A stretch of 64,000 nt of DNA from CAVZTX01 sp963778375. Its GTDB lineage: Bacteria > Chloroflexota > Ktedonobacteria > Ktedonobacterales > Ktedonobacteraceae. The stretch spans positions 62,001 through 126,000 of the forward strand of contig CAVZTX010000002.1 of the NCBI GenBank assembly GCA_963778375.1. The letters are read 5' to 3'. The position numbers were made by a program, and so were the translations under genes. Below, one piece after another: positions 37,617 to 46,206 of the stretch. The notes beneath the pieces were generated by a model that was not told the origin of the DNA, searched no databases, and saw nothing but the letters and a program-made list of their open reading frames with translations. The stretch's first letter is position 1. The number at the start of each line of letters is the position of its first letter.

Positions 37617-38981
37617 TCATACATGTTCTGCCAGCGACTGAAACAGATGGCAAGCAAACCCTACCGCGTCATGCAAATCGGCGAGCCGGATATGCTCATT
37701 GGGGGCATGGGCGCCATTGGCCCAGTAGGTTGGATTGGTGGGCGCGGAAAGACCGGGCACTCCCACGTAGCGACGCAACGCTCCAAGCAGAGGGAGTGTT
37801 CCGCCTATCATTGGAGTGACCGAGGGTTGCTTCCCGTTGTAGGACTCCGCAATAGTGGTAATACGCTGCACAAAGGGAGAATCAATGGGTGTCACAACAG
37901 GCTCCGCACCAGCAAAGGTCGTAATGTGGATATCATCATACCCTTCAGCTTCCAGGTGCGCCCGCAATTTCTGTAAGATATCCTGCGGGTCCTGGTCGGG
38001 AACAAGGCGGAAATCGATCTTAGCCATCGCTTTCGCTGGCAGAACAGTCTTCGAACCTTGTCCGGTATAGCCACTGGCGAGACCTGCAATATTACAGGTT
38101 GGTGTGAAGGAGAGGCGCTCGAGCAACGCAGCTCCGCTCAATCCATCGACAAACTGCTCTACGTGGTAGGCTTCGCGTAATTGTGCATCCTGATTTGGTT
38201 GATCGGCCAGAACCGCTAGTTGGGCCGGTGATGGTGCCTGTACCATATCGTAGAAGCCAGGAATGCGAACGCGGCCTTCAGGGGTTTTTAAGGTGGCGAG
38301 CGCTTGCACAAGCCGCCATGCCGCGCTAGGAAGAATTGGTGCCGAACCCGAATGTGCATCGATGCCAGTACCTTGCACATCGAGTTGTACATACAGCAAG
38401 CCCTTCGTGCCCAGTACGAGCTTTGGCCGTTTCTCAACATCGAAGCCCGAGCCTTCCCATATACATCCATCGGCTTGCAACAGTTCAGGGTACGATTTGG
38501 CAATGGCTTCAAAGTGCGGGCTACCGATCTCCTCTTCCCCCTCGATAATCCAGCGAATAGTGATCGGTATATCACCATATGCTGCACGCAATGCACGAAT
38601 GGCGGCAAGCCGCGCTGCTATCTCACCTTTGTTGTCGGATGCTCCACGCGCAAAGAGCTTTCCATCGCGTACCGTTGGCTCAAACGGAGGCGATTGCCAT
38701 AACTCTAATGGCTCGGCAGGCTGAACATCATAGTGGTTGTACAGCAAGAGGGTGTAGTTGCTGCGACCACGCAACTCTCCATAGATCGCGGGAGGTGCGC
38801 CTTCTGTGAGAAGGCGCTGTGTGTGAAAACCAACCTCGCTCAACAACGTCTCGATGAGATCAGCCATTTCTGCTATACCCAAATTTTGCGCTGCTATGCT
38901 CGGTTGACGACACAATTGTTCAAGTATGGATTGTGCTTCATCTTCGTGAGCTTCTAAGTACAATGCGAGTGCGTCGGTCAT
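37617..38981 (-). CDS. M20-family metallopeptidase (dipeptidase-like)
   Basis: The 454-residue protein carries the M20 di-zinc motifs: LYNHYDVQPAEP (His and Asp), RGASDNKGEIAARL (bridging Asp) and EGEEEIGSPHFE (catalytic Glu pair), with a late His in NGAHAPNEHIRL. It matches the PM20/CNDP-type dipeptidase branch. It hydrolyses di- or acylated amino-acid peptides in the cytoplasm. It lies 12 bases downstream of dnaA on the same strand, probably as a cotranscribed neighbour without functional link. Confidence 0.85.
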   Translation of the reverse strand: MTDALALYLEAHEDEAQSILEQLCRQPSIAAQNLGIAEMADLIETLLSEVGFHTQRLLTEGAPPAIYGELRGRSNYTLLLYNHYDVQPAEPLELWQSPPFEPTVRDGKLFARGASDNKGEIAARLAAIRALRAAYGDIPITIRWIIEGEEEIGSPHFEAIAKSYPELLQADGCIWEGSGFDVEKRPKLVLGTKGLLYVQLDVQGTGIDAHSGSAPILPSAAWRLVQALATLKTPEGRVRIPGFYDMVQAPSPAQLAVLADQPNQDAQLREAYHVEQFVDGLSGAALLERLSFTPTCNIAGLASGYTGQGSKTVLPAKAMAKIDFRLVPDQDPQDILQKLRAHLEAEGYDDIHITTFAGAEPVVTPIDSPFVQRITTIAESYNGKQPSVTPMIGGTLPLLGALRRYVGVPGLSAPTNPTYWANGAHAPNEHIRLADLHDAVGFACHLFQSLAEHV

Positions 38982-38993
38982 GAGTAATTCCCT

Positions 38994-40553
38994 CTACTTG
39001 TGTTGGAGAGATTCTAGTACAGCGGCGATTTCGCGTCGGACCCGGTCATTATTCGTCACCTCGGACTGTACTTTTTCCCATCCATGCATAATTGTCGTAT
39101 GGTCGCGCCCGCCCAATTCAGCGCCAATTTGCAGGAGCGAGGCGTCGGTCTCTTCACGCATTAAATACATAGCAACCTGACGCGGCCAAACTATTTCGCG
39201 ATCACGTTGTTTACCACGAAGGCGTTCGGCGTCAACGTTATAGTAACGACAGACACCCTCTAACACCTCTATTACCGTCAGATGTGAAGTTTGCTTGCTG
39301 TCACTATAAATATTTTCAAGTGCCTGAGCCGCCAAATTCACCGAGAGCGGCGCATCGTGCAAGGTGGCATACGCAATGACGCGATTGAGCGCACCTTCAA
39401 GCTCACGAACGCTACTACAATCAGGACGCGCAATATATTCTATCACCGAGGAGGGAACGGCAAAACGCAGCGATTCAGCTTTGGAGCGTAAAATGGCGAG
39501 ACGATGTTCATATTCCGGCGGTTGAATATCGGCCAGTAGACCCCATTCAAAACGCGAGCGCAAGCGATCCTGTAAACTATGAATGGCTTTGGGTGGACGA
39601 TCGCTGGTAACGACGATTTGCTTGTTGGCATCATGCAGGGTATTGAAGGTGTGAAAAAATTCCTCTTCGGTCGATTCTTTGCCGGCAATGAATTGGATAT
39701 CATCGACGAGGAGGATATCAATCTGACGATATTTCATGCGGAAGTCTTCGGTTTTTTGAAAGCGGATGGCATTGATAATTTCGTTGGTAAACTTTTCTGA
39801 TGTCACGTACAGTACATTCAGCCCCGACGCCTCGCCCACATGTCCAATAGCATGCAGCAGGTGTGTTTTGCCCAAGCCAACGCCACCATAGAAGAAAAGC
39901 GGATTATAGGTTCGTCCCGGGTTTTCGGCTACAGCAAGTGAAGCGGCATGGGCTAACTGGTTCGATTTGCCCATAATAAACGCGCTGAAGGTGTAGCGAG
40001 GATTCAATAAGCTTTCGCCCCCTAACGGTAACAGTCCAGGCTGCGTGCTCTTACCCGATAATTGTGTATCTATGTTGTATTCACTTGGTCGTGACTCATC
40101 ATTTCCAGCGCTTCGATGAGGTACCGGTCGACCAATGGTTGGAGCACTTGAGGTCGAGGCATCGGTGAGACTCAAGCCTGGAGAAATGGACATATCTTCT
40201 GTATTTCCCTTTGCTCTTTGCAGTGAAGCGAGACGATCTTTGGGAACGCGGTACGGCCGCTTTGGGTGAGCAGGCGTTGAACGAATTTCGCCAGGCGTGT
40301 CACTTGTTTCCTTTGCCACGACGAAACGTACTTCAACCGGAGTCCCTATAGTTTCTGAGAGGATCGAACGGATCAGATCAATGAAACGTCCTTCCAGGTG
40401 TGCCTTGGCAAACGTTGAAGGTACGCGTACAACAAAGACGCCATCCTGAAAAGAAAGGGCGGCTGTACCTTGAAACCAGGTTGTAAAGACGGCTGGCTGG
40501 ACCTGAGTTTGCAATCGCTCCATGGTTGTTTGCCAGATCTGTTTCGCATTCAC
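38994..40553 (-). CDS. dnaA: Chromosomal replication initiator DnaA
   Basis: The 519-residue protein has all four domains. Domain I is IWQTTMERLQTQVQPAVFTTWFQG. Domain II is a long variable linker (about residues 90-190). Domain III is AAA+ with FFYGGVGLGKTHLLHAIGH (Walker A) and DILLVDDIQFIAG (Walker B). Domain IV ends in GAELGGRDHTTIMHGWEKV, the DnaA-box recognition helix. It opens the origin in an ATP-dependent way. Neither dnaN nor rpmH is next to it, and no TTATCCACA cluster is visible in the 107 bases upstream, so the origin is probably not here. Confidence 0.93.
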   Translation of the reverse strand: MNAKQIWQTTMERLQTQVQPAVFTTWFQGTAALSFQDGVFVVRVPSTFAKAHLEGRFIDLIRSILSETIGTPVEVRFVVAKETSDTPGEIRSTPAHPKRPYRVPKDRLASLQRAKGNTEDMSISPGLSLTDASTSSAPTIGRPVPHRSAGNDESRPSEYNIDTQLSGKSTQPGLLPLGGESLLNPRYTFSAFIMGKSNQLAHAASLAVAENPGRTYNPLFFYGGVGLGKTHLLHAIGHVGEASGLNVLYVTSEKFTNEIINAIRFQKTEDFRMKYRQIDILLVDDIQFIAGKESTEEEFFHTFNTLHDANKQIVVTSDRPPKAIHSLQDRLRSRFEWGLLADIQPPEYEHRLAILRSKAESLRFAVPSSVIEYIARPDCSSVRELEGALNRVIAYATLHDAPLSVNLAAQALENIYSDSKQTSHLTVIEVLEGVCRYYNVDAERLRGKQRDREIVWPRQVAMYLMREETDASLLQIGAELGGRDHTTIMHGWEKVQSEVTNNDRVRREIAAVLESLQHK

Positions 40554-40810
40554 ACGTTGTTACCTCTCATGTGGCATTTTAAACGTAGTATTAAATAGAG
40601 ACAAAAGTAATTTATAGGCACATCAAGTTTCATACAGACGTTTTTTAATAGCAGAGGGTAATGGTAGCACTAAATCAAAACGCTGTAAAGTCCACTTTTG
40701 GTACCAAAGTGAGAAGTAGATCATATGCATTTTACGTCTTTTACGATATACTAGGCCAAAGAGTCAATCAAGCAGGCACGATAAATCGAGCCACTACAGG
40801 GAGCTTCTTT

Positions 40811-41590
40811 ATGATTGTACCTCAGTTTTTGTTTTTTGTAGCGCGTTGGCAGCGTACATGGCTGTATCTGGCTATGAGCATGCTATTGTTCAGTTTTTTT
40901 TTCGCGGCCTGTTCAGATTCAAACCCTGGAGGGAATTCTAATTCTGGTCCAACTGCGCCTTCTTCATCGCCATCAACAGCACAGGTAGAACTTGCGCAGC
41001 TTCATTGGTGTGGAAAACCGATCATGCTTTTTCGTGATGATGGCGCTCTAACAGGGACGGGTACCAGCCCTTCCACCCCAACTTCTACGGCAACTGGCAC
41101 AGCAACACCCCCGGTCACAGGTACCCCTAAAACGATAACCGACTGGACTCAGGTTGAGCCAAACCTTGGATTTACCGTCTACTTACCAGCTACGCTCCCA
41201 CAGCACACCTGCCTTGTGAGTGCGTTGGGTACAATACACGATCCCATTCTTGGGGGGAGCTTCACTATAGGCTATCTCCTTCCCGATCACAGTTCGATCA
41301 GTCTGGCAGAAGGCCCATTACGTGGACAGAGTACGCAGTTTCAGTGCAACGTATCTACCACCGCAACGACAAGTAGTGGTCATACAGGGGCAGAAATTCA
41401 AACGCTATCCGTAAGTTCTACCTCTACAAAACCGTCGGCAAGTCCAACACCAACACAAAACCCTGATCAGATTTGTTCGGGTGTGATGAATACAACAAAT
41501 ATCATCTTTTCTGCACGAGGGAAGACAGAAAGCTTACAAAGTTTTTTCAACATGTTGCAGCCACATGTTAATTGGATACCAGCCTCATAA
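40811..41590 (+). CDS. Lipoprotein of unknown function
   Basis: The start at 40811 lies nine bases after AGGGAG. The N terminus carries a basic segment and a hydrophobic stretch ending FFFAAC, a lipobox. A Ser/Thr/Pro/Gly-rich spacer follows (two blocks). The C-terminal domain (GFTVYLPATLPQHTCLVSALG, FTIGYLLPDHSSISLAEG, ARGKTESLQSFFNML) is about 150 residues and beta-rich. No family is recognised. A dispersed palindrome copy (40778-40803) forms the 5' leader. It is divergent from dnaA. Confidence 0.6.
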   Translation: MIVPQFLFFVARWQRTWLYLAMSMLLFSFFFAACSDSNPGGNSNSGPTAPSSSPSTAQVELAQLHWCGKPIMLFRDDGALTGTGTSPSTPTSTATGTATPPVTGTPKTITDWTQVEPNLGFTVYLPATLPQHTCLVSALGTIHDPILGGSFTIGYLLPDHSSISLAEGPLRGQSTQFQCNVSTTATTSSGHTGAEIQTLSVSSTSTKPSASPTPTQNPDQICSGVMNTTNIIFSARGKTESLQSFFNMLQPHVNWIPAS

Positions 41591-41657
41591 AAACGAGGGA
41601 AGCATGGTCGCGATAGGGCATCCGCAAGGGAGGCCACTACCGCTCAAGTATAACTTC

Positions 41658-41666
41658 TGGTATAAT
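41658..41666 (+). promoter_or_regulatory. Extended -10 promoter of the FHA gene
   Basis: TGGTATAAT lies 93 bases before the start codon of the zinc-ribbon FHA gene. A degraded copy of the GGGCAYCCGCAAGGG repeat lies just upstream (41618-41640). Confidence 0.5.
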
Positions 41667-41758
41667 GGCAACAGTTTTTTCTGTAGGGGTCTGGTTTTTG
41701 CGGCCCTTCCAGTTTTGAATGTATAAACAAACATGATTTCAAAGGGAGGAACATTCTT

Positions 41759-43201
41759 ATGGATAAGTGTCCCTATTGTGGTGCCGAAACACGGCCAGGG
41801 GATAATTTTTGCTTAAACTGCGGCAATCGCCTGCTTCCAGCAACTCCCTCATCTCAGCAGGCACAGCCGGTGATGGGCGACGCCACACTTCCAGCAGCAG
41901 ATGAGTGGGGATTACCTGGTCAGGGAATGGGTATATCTTCTCCCCAGGCAGCATTTTCTGCACCCACATCCCCAGGTACCTGGGCCGCTGACACCAATGC
42001 AGCAACCATCGCGGCACCAGCTCCGGATGCGCCTACAGTACGTGGCGATGTATCCGCTCCAGTCATCGACAGAATTGAGCATCCAGCACATCTCATCTTA
42101 CGCTCCGATAACGGCGAAGTTCTACAAGACTACACCTTGGAGAAGCAGGAAACGAGTATTGGCCGCGCTCCAAATAGTGACGTTCTCCTCTCAAAGGACA
42201 AGCTCACCTCGCGTCGTCATGCCACTATTCGCTACGAGAATGGCAATTATGTCTTGTATGATGAGCGTAGCGCAAATGGTACCTTTGTCAATGGACAACA
42301 ACTGGAGGACAAAACTCCTCGCACCTTACAGGACAACGATCACATCGGCATAGGGGAGCACGAAATGACCTTCCATGCTTACAAATCTCCATCGTCAGAC
42401 ATTGATATCGAGAGCATGCCGACTATCTCCGTAAGCGCCCCTCCAGGAGAAGTGACCTTTCGCACACGTGAGGATGAACTATTGACAGCAACACCCGGTG
42501 ATGAGTTTAGCACACGCTCAATGAATGGTGATAATAGTCTTTCAGGTGCGCCTGATGCAGCACCTTCCCAGCAGGCATCTAGCGCTGCCGCAACACCGCA
42601 ACTGGCTGCATCTATACCAAACACACCAGCACCCGTACCACCGCCTTCGCCCGTACCTGTTCCCGTGTCTACACCGGAGCCAGCCATAAATCGAGGTCCT
42701 ACAGCAGATATGGCCGCATCCAATGTTTCGTTTAATCCATCGTTGGCGGCAGAAAGGGGAGTGACCTTCAGCCGCCTGACCAGTCTCCCGCAACCAACAC
42801 TGCCCGAGGTATCTGCGTTGACGGCTGCATTGGCAACGTTGGATGGACAGGTGACATCCCTGCAAGAGCAACTCAATGCTTCTCAGGAAGCCATACGTAA
42901 CCACGATTTTGACATCACACAGACCGCTAACCAATTGCGAGATGGAGTACGTCGGGTGTCCGATCGTATGAATAATGCTATCGCCGATGTGGCCCGCAGT
43001 CGAGAACAACTGGCATGGGCTGATTTACTACAATTAATGGAAGACGTGATGAATAACCCACGTGATATCGAGTACGTTACAAAGCTGGCTCGTAAAGCAC
43101 GTGAGTTGAATAAAGTCTTCCAGATTCACCAGAATGTTCTCAACACGATGGCTGAGTGCAATAGCCTCTTGCGGAACATGCTTGGGGAAGACAAAGAGTG
43201 A
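41759..43201 (+). CDS. Zinc-ribbon and FHA-domain protein
   Basis: The ATG at 41759 follows AAAGGGAGG. Residues 1-25 form a zinc ribbon (CPYCGAETRPGDNFCLNCG). Residues about 115-205 are an FHA domain: TSIGRAPNSDVLLS, LTSRRHATIRY and DERSANGTFVNG carry the phosphothreonine-binding Arg, Ser and Asn. A long disordered Pro/Ala/Ser region follows, and the last 120 residues are a predicted coiled coil (LDGQVTSLQEQLNASQEAI). FHA proteins read Ser/Thr kinase signals. No kinase of that type is adjacent, although the signalling protein at 46207-48471 has a similar layout. Confidence 0.8.
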   Translation: MDKCPYCGAETRPGDNFCLNCGNRLLPATPSSQQAQPVMGDATLPAADEWGLPGQGMGISSPQAAFSAPTSPGTWAADTNAATIAAPAPDAPTVRGDVSAPVIDRIEHPAHLILRSDNGEVLQDYTLEKQETSIGRAPNSDVLLSKDKLTSRRHATIRYENGNYVLYDERSANGTFVNGQQLEDKTPRTLQDNDHIGIGEHEMTFHAYKSPSSDIDIESMPTISVSAPPGEVTFRTREDELLTATPGDEFSTRSMNGDNSLSGAPDAAPSQQASSAAATPQLAASIPNTPAPVPPPSPVPVPVSTPEPAINRGPTADMAASNVSFNPSLAAERGVTFSRLTSLPQPTLPEVSALTAALATLDGQVTSLQEQLNASQEAIRNHDFDITQTANQLRDGVRRVSDRMNNAIADVARSREQLAWADLLQLMEDVMNNPRDIEYVTKLARKARELNKVFQIHQNVLNTMAECNSLLRNMLGEDKE

Positions 43202-43207
43202 TTTCTT

Positions 43208-43249
43208 GTTTGTAGTTGCTATCAGGGGACCGTGATAGCAACTACAAAC
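43208..43249. promoter_or_regulatory. Perfect 17-bp inverted repeat between the FHA and oxidoreductase genes
   Basis: GTTTGTAGTTGCTATCA (43208-43224) pairs perfectly with 43233-43249 around an eight-base loop. It starts six bases after the FHA stop codon and ends 18 bases before the ATG of the next gene. There is no T tract, so it may be an mRNA processing or stabilising hairpin, or an operator, rather than a simple terminator. Confidence 0.7.
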
Positions 43250-43267
43250 AATATATTGGACTATTTC

Positions 43268-44713
43268 ATGCCGGAACAAAACTATGACGCAATCATCATT
43301 GGTGCAGGCTTAGGTGGTCTGCTCAGTGCCGCTCAGTTGCTCCAACGAGGCAAGCGCGTGGTTGTGTTAGAACGATTACCTCATTGTGGAGGACGCTTCA
43401 CCGCAAAAACATTCCAGGGTGTTCAGGTAAGTACCGGAGCCGTACATATGATCCCCTTTGGCAGCAGCGGCGTATTAGCACGCATGCTGCGGCGTTTGAA
43501 TGTGCCCCATCGCCTTTTTGATGCCGATGTCTTTGCATCATTCCATGTGCACGGCAAGCAAATTCGTTCACGGGGATTGCTCGGTGTCTTCAAGGTGCTT
43601 AGGCCTCGCCAATTTTTCTGGTTTACACGCATCGGCTACCTGATGTTCTTCCACCATCTTCCCGCTCACGAGCGCGATATCCCATTCAGCACCTGGCTTG
43701 CACGCCACATTGATGTCAAACGCAATCCTGAACTCGTGGCTATCTTCGAGTGTATCTCGCGTTTCGCGCTCAGCCTTGAATTGAAGCAAGTCAGTACCTC
43801 CGAAGTAATCTCGACGACCAAGAATATGTTTCGTTATGGGGCACCTGGAATTGTTGAAGGAGGGTGCGGCGCATTAACCGGTGAGTTGGAGAGGCGCGTC
43901 CGTGAGCAGGGGGCAGACCTGCGTTTGCGTCACGATGTACTGCAAATCCTGCAGGAAGATGGTCATGTAACGGGGACGCGTGTTCGCAACAAGGCAAACG
44001 GGGAGGAATGCGTACTTCATGCTCCTCTGATTGTGAGCGACATTGGCCCACGTGCTACAAATGCTCTACTCTCCAACCAGCAGATCACGCAGGCAGAAGT
44101 GCTAAAAAACACAGGGGACAGAGAAGATCAGCAAGAAGCAATTGGGCTGAAAGTACATATCCTGAGCGATGCCTCGTTGATTCCTCACAAGGGCATTATG
44201 TATTGCCTTGATACTCAACGTATTGCGGGTATGGTACAGCCAACAAACTGTGATCCACGCCTCGCCCCAACTGGCAAACATCTCCTCATTAGTCACCAGG
44301 TGATTCCAGCGCATCAAAGCGATAATCTTGAATCGGAAAAACAACTGGCCCTGGCCGATCTACACACGTTGTTTGGCGAAACTTTTGACAAACACTGCCG
44401 TGTACTTACTATGAGTGCGTATCGAGGAGAATGGCCCGTGAACCGTGTAGCCCAGGGAGCGGATGTCCTGCCTATGACTTCTGTGCAAGGTCTGTATTTA
44501 GTGGGAGATGCAGTCAAGCCTTCGGGATATTTAATGGTTGAGGGTGTTGCACAAAGTGTTAATTCATTCCTTGACCTACTCGATGCGATTGAGCAAGGCA
44601 AGGCTGATGGACCTCCTGGCATGCCTTCGATTCGTCACACACGTAATGTTGTACCACCACCGTCTCGCTTTCGTGCATTACGCTGGTTATGGGAGGCTCC
44701 TGGTAATTCTTGA
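43268..44713 (+). CDS. CrtI-like FAD/NAD(P)-binding oxidoreductase
   Basis: The ATG at 43268 is chosen; an in-frame GTG at 43232 falls inside the hairpin. The 481-residue protein starts with a dinucleotide fold (YDAIIIGAGLGGLLSAAQLL, then VVVLERLPHCGGRF) and ends with a second FAD contact (VLPMTSVQGLYLVGDAVKPSG). The layout matches phytoene desaturase/retinol saturase-type amine-oxidase-like flavoproteins. No carotenoid gene is nearby, so the substrate is unknown. It may be cotranscribed with the FHA gene through the hairpin. Confidence 0.75.
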   Translation: MPEQNYDAIIIGAGLGGLLSAAQLLQRGKRVVVLERLPHCGGRFTAKTFQGVQVSTGAVHMIPFGSSGVLARMLRRLNVPHRLFDADVFASFHVHGKQIRSRGLLGVFKVLRPRQFFWFTRIGYLMFFHHLPAHERDIPFSTWLARHIDVKRNPELVAIFECISRFALSLELKQVSTSEVISTTKNMFRYGAPGIVEGGCGALTGELERRVREQGADLRLRHDVLQILQEDGHVTGTRVRNKANGEECVLHAPLIVSDIGPRATNALLSNQQITQAEVLKNTGDREDQQEAIGLKVHILSDASLIPHKGIMYCLDTQRIAGMVQPTNCDPRLAPTGKHLLISHQVIPAHQSDNLESEKQLALADLHTLFGETFDKHCRVLTMSAYRGEWPVNRVAQGADVLPMTSVQGLYLVGDAVKPSGYLMVEGVAQSVNSFLDLLDAIEQGKADGPPGMPSIRHTRNVVPPPSRFRALRWLWEAPGNS

Positions 44714-44796
44714 GACATAGTGTATGCAACAATGGTGGTTGATAAGTGGTTACGGGAATATGTTGTCTAACAATGACTAAGGAGATATGACGATCT

Positions 44797-46188
44797 ATGC
44801 AACCTATTCAGCCCGTATATACATCCAAAAACGTTCATGTGAATCTCGCTCCACCTCTTCGAAATCCTGCCACCCCCTGTTATTTAATTGAAGGCGGCAT
44901 GGCGCTTCACGGACAGGTCCATCTTAGTGGTGCTAAAAACGCCGTTACAAAAATGGTCATTGCGACCCTTCTAACAGATGAGCTATGCATCTTGCGAAAT
45001 GTGCCATTGCTTGGTGATCTCTATCTCACCATTGCATTGTGTCGTGATATGGGCGCTCAGGTAGAGCTACACGATCATACACTCTCCATCTGTACTCCCA
45101 GCATCAATTCTAGTATCGTATCCACCGAGGTAGGTGGTTTAAATCGTATCTCGGTAATGACCATCGGTCCGCTCCTGCATCGCTGCGGAGAGGCAACTAT
45201 ACCTGCCCCTGGCGGAGATCGTATTGGGCCACGTCCAATCGATTTTCATATCAATGGGCTACGGCAAATGGGCGCGGAAATTATTGAGCAGCAGGGTCAT
45301 TACTACTGCGCTGCACCTCGTGGACTGCACGGCGCAACCATCCACCTCCCTTTTCCAAGCGTGATGGCGACGGAGAATTTTCTCATTACCGCCTCACTTG
45401 CAAAAGGCGTTACCGTCATTCAAAATGCTGCGCTTGAACCGGAGATTATCGATCTGATCAAGCTTCTGCAAAAAATGGGATCGATTATTGAAATCAAAGT
45501 CGACCGCCGCATCGTCGTTGAGGGCGTAGATCGATTGCATGGAGCCAGTCACACGCTTTTGAGTGACCGCAATGAAGCTGTATCACTGGCAACCGCCGCG
45601 TACTTGACAAAAGGTGACGTGTACCTGCAGGGCGCTCAGCAAGATACGCTGCTTACCTTTCTGAATACCTTGTCAAAGATGGGATTACGCTTCGAAATAG
45701 ATGATGAAGGTATCCGCTTTATCGGCAATGACCGACCTCCACCCGCAATAGCCCTTGAGACCGACGTTCACCCGGGCTTTATGACCGACTGGCAGCAGCC
45801 CTTCACTGTTCTACTCACCCAGGCAGATGGTATGTCGGTAATACACGAGACCATCTATGAGGACCGCTTCGGCTATACCAGTGCCCTTGAAGGCATGGGC
45901 GCTCACATTGGCCTCTATACCAAGTGTTTGGGGGAAGTACCCTGTCGCTTCCGTGAAAAACAGTATGTACATAGCTGCGTCATACGTGGCCCAACCCCCC
46001 TCACTGGCACGGAGCTTAACATTACCGATATTCGAGCCGGCTGTTCCTACATTCTAGCCGCTCTTTGCGCAGGCGGTACCTCGCAGGTCTACGGCATCGA
46101 GCACATCGAGCGTGGCTACGAGAACCTTCACCTTAAGCTCAACAGCTTAGGTGCAAAGATAGAACGTTTCGGCGGCGAGGAATCATAA
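44797..46188 (+). CDS. murA: UDP-N-acetylglucosamine 1-carboxyvinyltransferase (MurA) with Asp in place of catalytic Cys
   Basis: The 463-residue protein has the EPSP-synthase-like inside-out barrel of MurA. It shows LSGAKNAVTKMVIATLLT (substrate Lys47/Asn48), GGLNRISVMTIGPLL, FPSVMATENFLITASLA, MTDWQQPF (catalytic Asp) and TDIRAGCSYILAAL. The active-site loop reads PAPGGDRIGPRPIDFHI, with Asp141 where E. coli has Cys115. MurA adds enolpyruvate to UDP-GlcNAc in the first committed step of peptidoglycan synthesis. The Cys-to-Asp form, known from Mycobacterium and Chlamydia, resists fosfomycin. The first 28 residues are an extra N-terminal tail. Confidence 0.88.
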   Translation: MQPIQPVYTSKNVHVNLAPPLRNPATPCYLIEGGMALHGQVHLSGAKNAVTKMVIATLLTDELCILRNVPLLGDLYLTIALCRDMGAQVELHDHTLSICTPSINSSIVSTEVGGLNRISVMTIGPLLHRCGEATIPAPGGDRIGPRPIDFHINGLRQMGAEIIEQQGHYYCAAPRGLHGATIHLPFPSVMATENFLITASLAKGVTVIQNAALEPEIIDLIKLLQKMGSIIEIKVDRRIVVEGVDRLHGASHTLLSDRNEAVSLATAAYLTKGDVYLQGAQQDTLLTFLNTLSKMGLRFEIDDEGIRFIGNDRPPPAIALETDVHPGFMTDWQQPFTVLLTQADGMSVIHETIYEDRFGYTSALEGMGAHIGLYTKCLGEVPCRFREKQYVHSCVIRGPTPLTGTELNITDIRAGCSYILAALCAGGTSQVYGIEHIERGYENLHLKLNSLGAKIERFGGEES

Positions 46189-46206
46189 TCTTTTTTGATG
46201 GCACAT

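Noticed and set aside
40554..40660. Replication origin next to dnaA
   Set aside because: No TTATCCACA-like box or AT-rich unwinding repeat cluster is visible in the short upstream region.
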